64,000 bases of DNA, from assembly GCF_036803785.1 (NCBI RefSeq), contig NZ_DAIRTR010000001.1:8570-72569 (forward strand), in the 5' to 3' direction. Both the position numbers and the translations under genes were made by a program. This document shows, piece after piece, positions 49,588-58,287 of this stretch (its first letter is position 1; each line of letters begins with the position of its first letter). Source of the stretch: Pelomicrobium sp036803785. GTDB taxonomy: Bacteria; Pseudomonadota; Gammaproteobacteria; Burkholderiales; UBA6910. Under the pieces are notes generated by a model. It saw nothing but the letters and a program-made list of their open reading frames with translations, ran no database searches and had not been told where the DNA came from.

Positions 49588-50937
49588 ATGAGCAACCCGT
49601 TTTCTCTTCCCTCTGACGGTAGCGGCATCGCCGGCCACGGGTCGTTCTTCCAGCCGACCAACCTATCCAAGGAGGAGGCCGAAAAGGCTACCGAGTGGGT
49701 GCGCAAGCACGTGGATCGGCGCACCATCGATTTGGGCGAGCGCATGGATGATGTGCGCGAGCATTTGTGGGAGCTGGAAAAGGATGGCGAGATCATCGTC
49801 CACCGCGTGACCGACGCCCATCAGCCGATAGAGGTGCAGACGCTCTTCGGCTGGACCAAGAAAATTCCCACGGTGCGGCTCTGGCACCACAAATCCTGCG
49901 GCCAGTGCGGCAACATTCCGGGCTATCCGACGTCCTTGCTCTGGACCATGAATCAGCTCGGGTTTGTCCCTGGACGGGACTATCTGGACGAAACTGACCA
50001 GACTTCCTGCACCGCCTGGAACTACCACGGCTCGGGCATCGGCAACGTAGAGTCCCTCGCCGCCGTTTTTCTGCGCAATTTCCACCAGGCTTACGTCTCC
50101 GGCAAGCAGCACGGCCACGACCTGGGACACTTCTATCCCCTGGTCCACTGCGGTACATCCTTCGGCAACTACAAGGAGATCCGCAAGTACCTGCTCGAAT
50201 CCGCCGAGCTGCGGGAGCGGGTGAAGAAGATCCTGGCCAAGCTCGGGCGCTTGGTGGACGGCAAGCTGGTGATTCCGGAGGAGATCGTGCACTACTCCGA
50301 GTGGGTGCATGTGATGCGCCATCGCATCGCCTCGGAGCTGCAGAAGATCGACGTTTCCCACATCCGCGTTGTCATGCACGCTGCCTGCCACTACTACAAG
50401 ATGGTTCACGAAGACGCGATCTACGACCCGACGGTCCTGGGGGGCAACCGTACCGCGGTGGGCACCTCCGTCGCCCAGGCCCTCGGCGCCCAGGTGATCG
50501 ATTATTCCACCTGGTACGACTGCTGTGGCTTCGGCTTCCGTCATATCATCTCCGAGCGGGAGTTCACCCGTTCCTTCACCATGGATCGCAAGATTCGGGT
50601 GGCAGTGGAGGAAGCCAAGGCCGACGTGATGATCGGCAACGACACAGGGTGCATCACCACCATGGATAAAAACCAGTGGATCGGACGCGCCCACGGCCAG
50701 AACTTCCAGATTCCGGTGATGGCCGACATTCAGTTCGCGGCGCTTGCCTGCGGGGCCGACCCGTTCAAGATCGTGCAGCTCCAGTGGCACGCAAGCCCGT
50801 GCGAGGAGCTGGTGGAAAAGATGGGCATCTCCTGGACCGAAGCGAAAAGGAACTTTGAGGCCTACCTCCAGGAGGTCAAGGCCGGCCGGATCGAGCACCT
50901 CTACGACCCCAAACTCGCTGGGAGCATGGCGGCATGA
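49588..50937 (+). CDS. hdrB1: sHdr complex subunit HdrB1
   Basis: 449 residues from the ATG at 49588 (AGGAG 8 bases upstream); an ATG at 49582 is two codons earlier but too near the ribosome site. It is longer than methanogen HdrB (about 300), with an extra N-terminal part of about 100 residues. The CCG-type second domain is clear (HAACHYYKM, then YDCCGFGFRH), while the first has a changed motif KSCGQCGNIPGY in place of a CC pair. Such changes are typical of the B1 type. It probably holds one unusual cluster where sulfur chemistry occurs. Its stop overlaps the hdrA ATG by 4 bases. Confidence 0.9.
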   Translation: MSNPFSLPSDGSGIAGHGSFFQPTNLSKEEAEKATEWVRKHVDRRTIDLGERMDDVREHLWELEKDGEIIVHRVTDAHQPIEVQTLFGWTKKIPTVRLWHHKSCGQCGNIPGYPTSLLWTMNQLGFVPGRDYLDETDQTSCTAWNYHGSGIGNVESLAAVFLRNFHQAYVSGKQHGHDLGHFYPLVHCGTSFGNYKEIRKYLLESAELRERVKKILAKLGRLVDGKLVIPEEIVHYSEWVHVMRHRIASELQKIDVSHIRVVMHAACHYYKMVHEDAIYDPTVLGGNRTAVGTSVAQALGAQVIDYSTWYDCCGFGFRHIISEREFTRSFTMDRKIRVAVEEAKADVMIGNDTGCITTMDKNQWIGRAHGQNFQIPVMADIQFAALACGADPFKIVQLQWHASPCEELVEKMGISWTEAKRNFEAYLQEVKAGRIEHLYDPKLAGSMAA

Positions 50938-51987
50938 CGGAAAAGACTGTGCTAGTGGTGGGCGGGCCCCACCGGGTTGTCGGCAGCGGCGGCGGTGGCT
51001 TCGGTGGGCCAGCGGGTCGTGCTGGTAGAAAAGGAGAATATTTTGGGGGGCGCGCCGATCCTCTCCGGCTACGCCAAGCTAGTCCCCTCCGGGGAATGGG
51101 CCAAAGATGCCATCGGTCGCATGGTCAAGCGCGTGGTGGAGAATCCGCTGGTCACCGTTCACAAGGGGACCAAGGTGACGAAGGTAGAGGGCAGCCACGG
51201 CGACTTCACGGCGACGCTGTCCAATGGCCAGACGATCAAGTGCGGCGCTATCATCCTCGGTACCGGCTTCACCCACTTTGACTCCATCAACAAACCCGAA
51301 TGGGGTTTCGGCACCTTCGAGGACGTGGTGACCACCACCCAAGTGGAGCAGATGGTGGCCGCTGGCAAAATCTATTGTCCGTCCGACGGACGGGTACCGG
51401 AACGGGTGGCGATCTTGCTGTGCGTGGGTTCCCGTGACCGGCAGATCGGGCGGGAGTGGTGCTCCAAGATCTGTTGCACCGTTTCCGCCAATCTGGCGAT
51501 AGAGATCAAGGAGATCTCCCCCAAGACGGACGTTTTCATCTACTACATGGACATCCGTACCTTCGGGCTGTACGAGGACAAGTATTACTGGAAATCCCAG
51601 GAAGAGTTCAAGACCAAGTTCGTGAAGGCGCGCATCGCCGAGGTCACTCAAGGACCTGACGGCCGGCTCTTGGTGAAAGGGGAGGATACCCTGGTCAAGC
51701 GCCCCATCGTGATCCCCATGGACCTAGTGGTCCACGCCATCGGCATGGACCCGAATCTGGACAATCCAGAAATCGCTCGGGTGTTTGGAGTGGGGCTGGA
51801 GAAGCATGGCTTCCTCGAGCGCGGCGAGCACTACACCAGCTCCTTCAGCAGCACCCGTCGCGGCATTTACGTGGGCGGGGCCGCCCTCGGGCCCGAAGAC
51901 ATCGATACCTGCGTCTCCCACGGCCTGGCGATGGCCATGAGGGCGGTCGGAGACCTAAATGCTTTGGTTCACAAAGCAGCGGCGTGA
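50934..51987 (+). pseudogene. hdrA: sHdrA flavoprotein gene, frameshifted at its FAD-binding motif
   Basis: The ATG at 50934 starts MTEKTVLVVGG, the usual sHdrA beginning, but this frame then runs into nonsense and stops at 51281. From about 50977 the true protein continues in the +1 frame (LSAAAAVASVGQRVVLVEKE) to 51987, about 350 residues in all. Restoring two bases within ggcgggcccc (50961-50970) gives the canonical VGGGPTGLSAA Rossmann motif, so a 2-base loss explains the break. Deleting one C also restores the frame but leaves a shortened glycine loop. The rest looks intact, including CVGSRDRQIG and the Cys group in WCSKICCTV. sHdrA is the FAD subunit of the complex, so either the sequence has an error or the strain has lost sHdr function. 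The remaining gene shows no further decay. Confidence 0.85.
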
Positions 51988-52831
51988 GCTGCCAGCGTCC
52001 GAGCGCGACCTGATCGCGCCCGCCGAGCTGCCGGTCGCGCTGGACGATCGGCTGTTTGTTCAGCATCTGGCCGCCCTGCAGGTGAGCCTGGAGGCGAGTG
52101 GCGGGATCGAGGCATGCCTGGAGCGGCTCGATGCCAAGCAGCGGCTTTTTGCCGAACTTTTGGGCAAGGGTCGCTGGGCAGGCGTGACGCTCTCCGACAC
52201 GGAGCGGCTCCTAGGCACCGTGTTTACCGCACGCAGACGCCTCTATCCCTTGCTTGCAGCGGCCGGAGAGGAGTGGCTGCGGCAAGCGCTGCAGACGCTG
52301 CTGGAAGGCCCGGGAGAAGTACGCGGGCGGATGGAGCGCTTCGCTGCGGAACTGGTCGTGGCGGCTCGGGATGTTCCCGAAGATGCTCGGCACGCTGCCA
52401 AGGCCCGGCGCGCGGCTTTCGATTTCGCCGCCGAGACGCTGCACTTTCTCGACCCGGTGCGCTATCCCCTCATGAGCCGCTGGGTGTGGGATCCGGCGAC
52501 CCGTAGCGGCGCGCTACGGGAGTTCGTCCGGGAGCGCGACGCCGCGGGCAGTGCGATGCTCGACGCCAGCCCGGAGACGTTCGAGGGCGCACGGGTGTGG
52601 CTGAAGGCACGAATCGCCGAGCAAGGGGTGTTCCGAGATGTGCATTTCTGGATCGACTTGATGCTGGCCCAGGCCTACGTGACCTACCTGCGCTCAGTGG
52701 CCGAAGGCAACTTGGGAGGTGACTTTGGCCGCGGGGCCCAGCCGGGGGAGCAGTTGAGGAAGCTACTGGGCATCGACTGCTTTGATGGCCGGACGCGGGT
52801 GAAAAAGTCCGTATCGGGCGAGCGAAGCTGA
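51959..52831 (+). CDS. Unknown protein encoded between hdrA and hdrC2 (sHdr-associated)
   Basis: 290 residues, overlapping the hdrA end by 29 bases in another frame. Mostly helical, rich in Ala, Arg, Leu and Glu; no signal, no membrane segment, only two cysteines and no cluster motif. A hypothetical gene at exactly this position is a regular part of sHdr operons, so it is likely an accessory or structural factor of the complex. I know of no biochemical role. Confidence 0.8.
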   Translation: MLWFTKQRRELPASERDLIAPAELPVALDDRLFVQHLAALQVSLEASGGIEACLERLDAKQRLFAELLGKGRWAGVTLSDTERLLGTVFTARRRLYPLLAAAGEEWLRQALQTLLEGPGEVRGRMERFAAELVVAARDVPEDARHAAKARRAAFDFAAETLHFLDPVRYPLMSRWVWDPATRSGALREFVRERDAAGSAMLDASPETFEGARVWLKARIAEQGVFRDVHFWIDLMLAQAYVTYLRSVAEGNLGGDFGRGAQPGEQLRKLLGIDCFDGRTRVKKSVSGERS

Positions 52832-52851
52832 AGCGAGGAGCAGGTAAAACC

Positions 52852-53622
52852 ATGCCGATACACGAGAAAGCGCTGCTGGCACCGGAGCAGGTGCTACAGG
52901 CGGACAAGCTGGTGGTGGACGGGGTGGACGTTTCCGGGCACTGGAACACCATGATCCTGCCGCGGACGCTCACCGACTACGACGAAGATTTCGAGAAGAC
53001 CATCCAGGCGTACGGGGGCGGCGAGAACGTACACCGTTGCTGGCAGTGCGGATCGTGCACCAATTCCTGCACTATGTATGCCATCAACATCGATTTCAAC
53101 CCTCGCTATTGGATCTACCTGGTGCGCTTGGGTCTCAAGGACGAGCTGCTCAAAGACAAAGATATCATCTGGCAATGCGTCTCGTGCAACAAGTGCACCA
53201 ATATTTGCCCGAAAGATGTGCGGCCGGAAGGGGTGATGAAGGCCATTCAGCACTGGATGGAAGACCAGGGCTACGTGTCGAAAGCCCCTTCCACTCTGTT
53301 TGACGAAGAGTTCACCCGCCAGTGCCTGGAGCGAGGGCGCATCGAGGACTCGGAAGTATTGCTCAACTTTTTCAAGCAGACCCGCCAGAACTTGTGGCAA
53401 CTCGCCACCCGGGGCTGGTTGGGCATTTTCGTCGCTCGCATGAATAAGTGGACCGAGCTTAAAAAGGGTCGCATCGGCCACTACCTTGCCCGCATGCCGA
53501 TCCTCATGCCGCTCGCCATGGCATGGCACTTGGTGTTCAAGCCGCGCACCCGCTCGTGGGGCCGCACCGGCGAGATCCTACGCCGGTACGTGGAGGAGCA
53601 GAAGCGTATCGCCCATGGTTGA
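52852..53622 (+). CDS. hdrC2: sHdr complex iron-sulfur subunit HdrC2
   Basis: 256 residues. Clusters CWQCGSCTNSCTM (about residue 63) and CVSCNKCTNICPK (about 109), then a helical C-terminal part with a hydrophobic, Met-rich stretch (MPILMPLAMAWHLVF) that could touch the membrane or a partner. GAGGAG lies upstream. It pairs with HdrB2 that follows 20 bases later. Confidence 0.94.
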   Translation: MPIHEKALLAPEQVLQADKLVVDGVDVSGHWNTMILPRTLTDYDEDFEKTIQAYGGGENVHRCWQCGSCTNSCTMYAINIDFNPRYWIYLVRLGLKDELLKDKDIIWQCVSCNKCTNICPKDVRPEGVMKAIQHWMEDQGYVSKAPSTLFDEEFTRQCLERGRIEDSEVLLNFFKQTRQNLWQLATRGWLGIFVARMNKWTELKKGRIGHYLARMPILMPLAMAWHLVFKPRTRSWGRTGEILRRYVEEQKRIAHG

Positions 53623-53642
53623 GACTTCCCGAGGAGATCGTG

Positions 53643-54554
53643 ATGTCTAAGGTTGCCTATTACCCCGGCTGTGCGCTGGAAGGCTCCGGCGGCCCCTACG
53701 ACCGCTCCACCCGGGCGCTGGTGAAAGCGCTGGAGCTCCAGATGCACGATCTGGAGGACTGGAACTGTTGCGGAGCCATGGAGGTGAAGAACGTCCATCC
53801 TATGCTCCAGACCTACATGTCGGCACGCAACCTGGCGATCGCCAGTGAGAAGATGGGCTTTGATACCGTGATGGCACCCTGCAATGGCTGCTATCACAAC
53901 CTGAAGAAGGCCGAGTACGAACTCGCTACTTCCGAAGAAGCGCTCAAGACCGTGCAGGATCTGGCCCGGCAGGCTGACGATCCGGTGTACAAGGGGGACG
54001 TACGCACTCTTCATTTGCTCGAGTGGCTCATGGAAGAGTTGGGTCCGGAGGGCATCAAGGCGCGTCTCAAGAAGAGCCTGAACGGCATCAAGGTGGCCAA
54101 CTACTATGGCTGTATGTATACGCGTCCACGGCAGATCTTCCCGGAGAAAGACCGGGGACCGGGTTCCGAGTCCACCCACAAGCCCCACTTCATGGACGAT
54201 CTGCTTGCGGCGGCCGGGGCGGTGAACGTGGATTTTCCTTTGAAGACTGCCTGTTGTGGTGGTGCCCACACCCTGTCCGACGCGGATACCTCCACCCAAC
54301 TGGTCCTGAACCTGCTGCAGGCGGCCGAGGAAGCAGGGGCCGAGGTCATCGCCACCGAATGCCCCACCTGCCATTCCGGACTGGAGATGCACCAGGTGCG
54401 TGCCGAAACCCAGTTCGGGATCAAGACCAACGTGAAGATCCTGTATTTCACCCAGCTCTTGGGTCTGGCCATGGGGTTGTCGGCGAGAAAGCTCGGGATT
54501 CACGAGAACGTGAGCGACTCTCTGGATTTCCTGCACGAAAAGGGGATTATCTGA
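53643..54554 (+). CDS. hdrB2: sHdr complex subunit HdrB2 with two CCG domains
   Basis: 303 residues from the ATG at 53643 (GAGGAGATC upstream). Both cysteine-rich CCG domains are complete: first YYPGCALEG, NCCGAMEV, PCNGCYHN; second YYGCMYTRP, ACCGGAHTL, ECPTCHSGLE. They are expected to bind the non-cubane [4Fe-4S] clusters that act on disulfides in HdrB. It ends the hdr run; lbpA1 starts 87 bases later. Confidence 0.95.
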   Translation: MSKVAYYPGCALEGSGGPYDRSTRALVKALELQMHDLEDWNCCGAMEVKNVHPMLQTYMSARNLAIASEKMGFDTVMAPCNGCYHNLKKAEYELATSEEALKTVQDLARQADDPVYKGDVRTLHLLEWLMEELGPEGIKARLKKSLNGIKVANYYGCMYTRPRQIFPEKDRGPGSESTHKPHFMDDLLAAAGAVNVDFPLKTACCGGAHTLSDADTSTQLVLNLLQAAEEAGAEVIATECPTCHSGLEMHQVRAETQFGIKTNVKILYFTQLLGLAMGLSARKLGIHENVSDSLDFLHEKGII

Positions 54555-54641
54555 GCTTGCGGTGAGGGACGGTCGGCGATAGATGCTCCTGCACAGCCGG
54601 CACGCGTGCCTTGTGCCGAAGGCTGAGGTAAGCTGACCGCC

Positions 54642-55088
54642 ATGGAATGCAATGGCTGCGAGTTCCGACCCGAGCTGTATTACGATGGGGAATACCAGAT
54701 CTGGATCCGTGTGGAGAACGACGGGACGGTATCCGTGGGTATGACCGACCTCTCCCAGACCATTGCGGGTCGGATCTTGCATGTGCGGGTACGCCGCCCG
54801 GGGACGCTGCGCCCCGCGGGCAAGCCGGTGGCCACCATCGAAAGCGGCAAGTGGGCGGGTCCCGTACCCAATCCCTTCGATTGCACCATCGAGGCGGCCA
54901 ACCCAGAGGTGCTAAACGATCCGGCGCTGCTCAATCGTGCTCCCTTCGACGCCTGGATTGCGCGGGTGCGGCCCGCCGCCAGTCTAGAACAAGCCCTCGA
55001 GGGCTTGGTCACCGGTGAGGCAGCCCGTGCGGGCTACTGCACCCGCGCCCGGCGCGAGGACATCCGCTGCGAAAGGCCCGCGTCCTGA
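54642..55088 (+). CDS. lbpA1: Lipoate-binding protein LbpA1 (GcvH-like) of the sHdr pathway
   Basis: 148 residues with a GcvH-like fold. The lipoylated Lys is K70 in TIESGKWAGPVPNPF. The N-terminus MECNGCEFRPELYY has a CxxC pair and matches the sHdr-type LbpA, not glycine-cleavage GcvH. No gcvT/gcvP genes are near. It carries the sulfur substrate on its lipoamide arm to the sHdr complex in the cytosol. The C-terminal extension is Arg/Ala-rich. Its stop overlaps the next start (TGATG). Confidence 0.92.
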   Translation: MECNGCEFRPELYYDGEYQIWIRVENDGTVSVGMTDLSQTIAGRILHVRVRRPGTLRPAGKPVATIESGKWAGPVPNPFDCTIEAANPEVLNDPALLNRAPFDAWIARVRPAASLEQALEGLVTGEAARAGYCTRARREDIRCERPAS

Positions 55089-55483
55089 TGGCCGAATCCC
55101 ATTACCTGGACCACGGGGAACAGCGGGTAGTCATCGTGATGACCAGCGGTCCCAGCATGCCCCACCGCTGCGCCACGCCGTTTTATATTGGGGCTCTCCT
55201 TGCCTCCATGGACGCGGAGGTGCATATCTTCCTGACCATGGAGGGGGTGCTGCTCGCCCAAAGGGGTGTACCCGAAAATTTGACCGCCATGAAAGGTGGT
55301 AAGAAAATCATCGAGTTCATGCGCGAGGCGAAGGCGGCGGGCGTCAGGCTACACCTGTGCAAGCCGGCGATGCCGGGCTACGAGCTGGAAGTGGAGGAGG
55401 TGATCGACGAAGTGGACGAGATCTCTCCTGCCGGCGCCTTGGCGGACCTGATCCTCGGCTGCGACAAGACCATGTTTTTCTGA
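55088..55483 (+). CDS. DsrE-family protein between the two lbpA genes
   Basis: 131 residues with a DsrE fold (VVIVMTSGPSMPHRCATPFY, DAEVHIFLTMEGVLLAQRG). A conserved-looking Cys in RLHLCKPAMPGYEL (about residue 93) is the likely sulfur carrier; others are at residue 28 and in LGCDKTMFF. It probably transfers sulfur to or from the LbpA lipoamide. DsrE-like genes beside lbpA are usual in sHdr loci. Confidence 0.85.
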   Translation: MAESHYLDHGEQRVVIVMTSGPSMPHRCATPFYIGALLASMDAEVHIFLTMEGVLLAQRGVPENLTAMKGGKKIIEFMREAKAAGVRLHLCKPAMPGYELEVEEVIDEVDEISPAGALADLILGCDKTMFF

Positions 55484-55508
55484 ACGACGCGAATAAAGGG
55501 GAAGCGAC

Positions 55509-55949
55509 ATGGCGACCGTGCGAGGCTGCAACTTTCCTGACGACTTGTACTACAACGTGGAAAACAACGTGTGGGCACGCCGGGAGGCGGATGGCACCCT
55601 CACCGTCGGCCTGACCAGCTATGCCTGCTCACTGGCGGGGGAGATCGTTTCGTACACGCCAAAAAAGGTGGGCAAGAGCGTGGAAGTCAACAAGTCCGTG
55701 TGCACCGTGGAGTCGGGCAAGTGGGTCGGTCCGGTAAAGGCCCCAGTCTCGGGCGAGGTGGTCGCTATTAACGATGCGGTTCAGGCGAAGCCGGGCACCA
55801 TCAACGCGGATCCCTACGGGGCGGGTTGGCTGGTCAAAATGAAGCCGAGCCAGTGGGATGCGGAGTCGGCGAATCTCCTGACGGGAGCGGCTGCCGCTCA
55901 GGCCTTCGAGGCCAAGATGCAGGCCGACGGCTTCGGTGGTTGCGCTTGA
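55509..55949 (+). CDS. lbpA2: Lipoate-binding protein LbpA2 (GcvH-like) of the sHdr pathway
   Basis: 146 residues. Lipoyl Lys is K71 in TVESGKWVGPVKAPV, with the GcvH-like hammerhead around it. It begins VRGCNFPDDLYYNVENNVW, the sHdr-associated LbpA form. It differs clearly from LbpA1 (e.g. a shorter, glycine-ended tail GFGGCA), so the two copies are not a recent duplication and may have distinct partners. AGGGGAAG precedes the start. Confidence 0.95.
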   Translation: MATVRGCNFPDDLYYNVENNVWARREADGTLTVGLTSYACSLAGEIVSYTPKKVGKSVEVNKSVCTVESGKWVGPVKAPVSGEVVAINDAVQAKPGTINADPYGAGWLVKMKPSQWDAESANLLTGAAAAQAFEAKMQADGFGGCA

Positions 55950-55983
55950 GCATGGGAGCGCACCCGCCGGGACACAAAGGCAC

Positions 55984-56027
55984 GGAAAAACGTTTTTTCC
56001 CCTTCCCTATACCTCCGCGGGGAAAAA
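55984..56027 (+). other. Two overlapping alternative hairpins before lipS1
   Basis: GGAAAAACGTTTTTTCC (55984-56000) can fold on itself. Its 3' half, TTTTTCCCC (55994-56002), is instead perfectly complementary over 9 bases to GGGGAAAAA (56019-56027), the purine stretch that ends 6 bases before the lipS1 ATG and would act as its ribosome site. The two foldings exclude each other. Confidence 0.5.
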
Positions 56028-56033
56028 GGTTGT

Positions 56034-57191
56034 ATGTCCCAATGGCTGAGCATCGTTGAGCGCGTGGAGGCGCTGCAAGACCTAGAGCTGGATACCCGGC
56101 TCGTCGAGAGCATGGCCGCTCGCCATGGCGCGCTCAGGGGCGAGCGTGTGGATGGGATCAATTTCTACACCCCCACATTCAAGGCTTATTCCACCTCGGA
56201 GATCGCCAGTTGCGGCAAGAGCGCCTGGCCCGCCGTGTCCATCACCGGAGCCGAATGCAAGCTCGCTTGCGACCATTGCAAGGCCAAAATCCTCGAGCCC
56301 ATGATCCCTGCCCGGACCCCCGATGCCCTGTGGCGGGTGGTGAACGAGCAGATCGCTGCGGGCGCCCGGGGCATGCTGCTCACCGGCGGCTCCAATCACC
56401 GCAATGAGGTGGAGTACGGGCCTTTCTACCCTGTGATCCGGCGCATCAAGGACACGTTTCCCGCCTTCAAGATCGCTCTGCACACGGCGCTCGTGAATCG
56501 GGACATCGCGCGGCGCATGGAAGATTCTGGAATCGATGCCGCGATGATGGACGTGATCGGTGCCCAGGACACCATCCGTCAGGTCTATCACTTGCGCCGT
56601 GACGTGGAGGACTTCGAGGCGTCTCTGGCGTGCCTGACCGAAACTTCCCTCAAGGTGGTGCCCCATATCGTGATCGGCCTCCACTACGGGCGGCTCCTGG
56701 GAGAGTGGAACGCCTTGGAGATGCTCAAGCGCCACCCGCCCGATGCGCTCGTGCTGGTGGTGGTGATGCCCTTTTACGCGCCGGCGCACCGCCCTTTCGT
56801 GACACCGGATCCTAAAGAGGTGGGAGCCTTTTTCATGGACGCCCGAGAGGCCCTACCCGACACTCCGATCCTCCTGGGTTGCGCCCGCCCGGCGGGCCGC
56901 GCCAAGACCGAAATCGATGTCTATGCTGTGCTTGCCGGGCTGAACGGCATCGCCCATCCGGCGGACGGCATGGTGGAGCTGGCGGTGCGCCTGGGACGGG
57001 ACGTTCGGGTGACACCTGCCTGCTGCTCCATCGCCGTGGGCGACGAAGTGCTCGGGCTGGAGAGCTACAGCAGTGGTCTCACGATCGACATCGATCGTGT
57101 AATCGAAGAGGAACGGCGGCGCAGACGAGCTCCGGCCGGCGCCGGTAGGCTCGCCGGAATCCGGGTCGTGGTATCGGCATCGCCGGGCTAA
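56034..57191 (+). CDS. lipS1: Radical SAM lipoyl synthase-like protein LipS1
   Basis: 385 residues. The radical SAM cluster site is C-x3-C-x2-C as CKLACDHC (about residues 79-86). Upstream SCGKS at about residue 61 and the C-terminal ACCS (about 331) could bind the second, sacrificial cluster. It is the first of two synthases that insert sulfur into octanoyl groups on LbpA in the sHdr-type assembly route (LipS1/LipS2 with sLpl). It lies right after lbpA2. The C-terminal tail is Arg/Ala-rich. Confidence 0.87.
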   Translation: MSQWLSIVERVEALQDLELDTRLVESMAARHGALRGERVDGINFYTPTFKAYSTSEIASCGKSAWPAVSITGAECKLACDHCKAKILEPMIPARTPDALWRVVNEQIAAGARGMLLTGGSNHRNEVEYGPFYPVIRRIKDTFPAFKIALHTALVNRDIARRMEDSGIDAAMMDVIGAQDTIRQVYHLRRDVEDFEASLACLTETSLKVVPHIVIGLHYGRLLGEWNALEMLKRHPPDALVLVVVMPFYAPAHRPFVTPDPKEVGAFFMDAREALPDTPILLGCARPAGRAKTEIDVYAVLAGLNGIAHPADGMVELAVRLGRDVRVTPACCSIAVGDEVLGLESYSSGLTIDIDRVIEEERRRRRAPAGAGRLAGIRVVVSASPG

Positions 57192-57201
57192 AGGAGGGTA
57201 G

Positions 57202-58287
57202 GTGGCCCCAATCTGGCGCTTGCTCGATACGGGGGTTCGCCGGGCGGCGGAGAACGTGGCTCTCAATCGGGCCCTGCTGGAAGCGCGCCAGGCGGGGGAA
57301 GCCCCTCCCACGCTGCGGTTTCTCCAGTTTCTCCCCGCAGCCCTGCTCGGCTACCACCAGAGCGCCGAGCAGGAGCTCGATCTGGAGCGCTGCGCCGCCG
57401 AGGGTGTTGCCGTGCAACGGCGCATCACCGGCGGGGGCGCCATCTACATGGACCAAGGCCAGCTCGGCTGGGAGCTCTATCTCTCCCGCCAGGAGCTGGG
57501 AACGGCGGACATGGGCGCCATCGCCCGGCGCATCTGCGAGGCGGCGGCGGAAGGCATCCGCGCCCTTGGCGTGGATGCCCAGTACCGGCCCCGCAACGAC
57601 ATCGAGGTGGGCGGGCGCAAGATCTCCGGCACGGGCGGCGCTTTCGATGGAGAGGCGCTCATGTACCAGGGAACCCTGCTAATCGAGTTCGACGTGGAGC
57701 GCATGCTGCGGCTGCTGCGCATTCCCGCGGATAAGCTCTCGGACAAAGCGATCAGCTCCGCCCGGGAACGGGTGACGAGCCTCGCCGAGCTGCTGGGCGC
57801 TGCACCCTCCCTTGCGGGCATCAAGGCCCGTCTCGCTGAGGCCTTCGCCCGATCCTTCGGCGTCGATTTCGTTCCCTCGGGGCTTACGCCGCCGGAGGAG
57901 GCCCGCTACCGCCAGGCCCTGGCGGAAATGGATCATCCCGACTGGGTGCACCTGCTCACCCGCCCCAGGGCAGAGCAGCCCTTGCTGGAAGCGGCGGAGA
58001 AATTCCCTGGGGGATTGGTGCGCGCCGCCGTCCTTTATGACGCCACGGGCGGGCGGGTGAAGCAGGTCTGGTTCACTGGAGACTTTTTCGTGCGACCGAG
58101 GCGAGCGGTGATGGACCTGGAAGCCCACCTGAAAGACGTGCCCCTGGATCGCCTGGAAGAGCGGGTGGAGGCCTTTTTCGCCGGGCGGTCGGTCGACCTG
58201 CTCATGCTGAGGCCTGCCGATTTTGCCCAGGTGGTGCGCAAAGCGCTTGCCTCCCGATATGCCACCGCCCGTGAGGAGCCCTCTTGA
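57202..58287 (+). CDS. sHdr-type lipoate:protein ligase sLpl
   Basis: 361 residues starting at GTG (GGAGGG upstream). LplA-type motifs: RRITGGGAIYMDQGQLGWEL (about residues 73-92) and the catalytic Lys in GRKISGTGGAFDG (about 137). The C-terminal accessory domain is fused, so it is the single-chain sLpl(AB) form. It loads lipoate or octanoate onto LbpA proteins. It sits between lipS1 and lipT as in other sHdr loci. Confidence 0.9.
   Translation: MAPIWRLLDTGVRRAAENVALNRALLEARQAGEAPPTLRFLQFLPAALLGYHQSAEQELDLERCAAEGVAVQRRITGGGAIYMDQGQLGWELYLSRQELGTADMGAIARRICEAAAEGIRALGVDAQYRPRNDIEVGGRKISGTGGAFDGEALMYQGTLLIEFDVERMLRLLRIPADKLSDKAISSARERVTSLAELLGAAPSLAGIKARLAEAFARSFGVDFVPSGLTPPEEARYRQALAEMDHPDWVHLLTRPRAEQPLLEAAEKFPGGLVRAAVLYDATGGRVKQVWFTGDFFVRPRRAVMDLEAHLKDVPLDRLEERVEAFFAGRSVDLLMLRPADFAQVVRKALASRYATAREEPS

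Noticed and set aside
50977..51987. A complete short hdrA starting at TTG 50977
   Set aside because: It would lack the first strand and glycine loop of the FAD domain; the proper start at 50934 is present in another frame, so a frameshift explains the data better.
54642..55949. Glycine cleavage H proteins
   Set aside because: Both lipoyl proteins have the LbpA-type N-termini and sit among sHdr and lipoate assembly genes, with no gcvP or gcvT.
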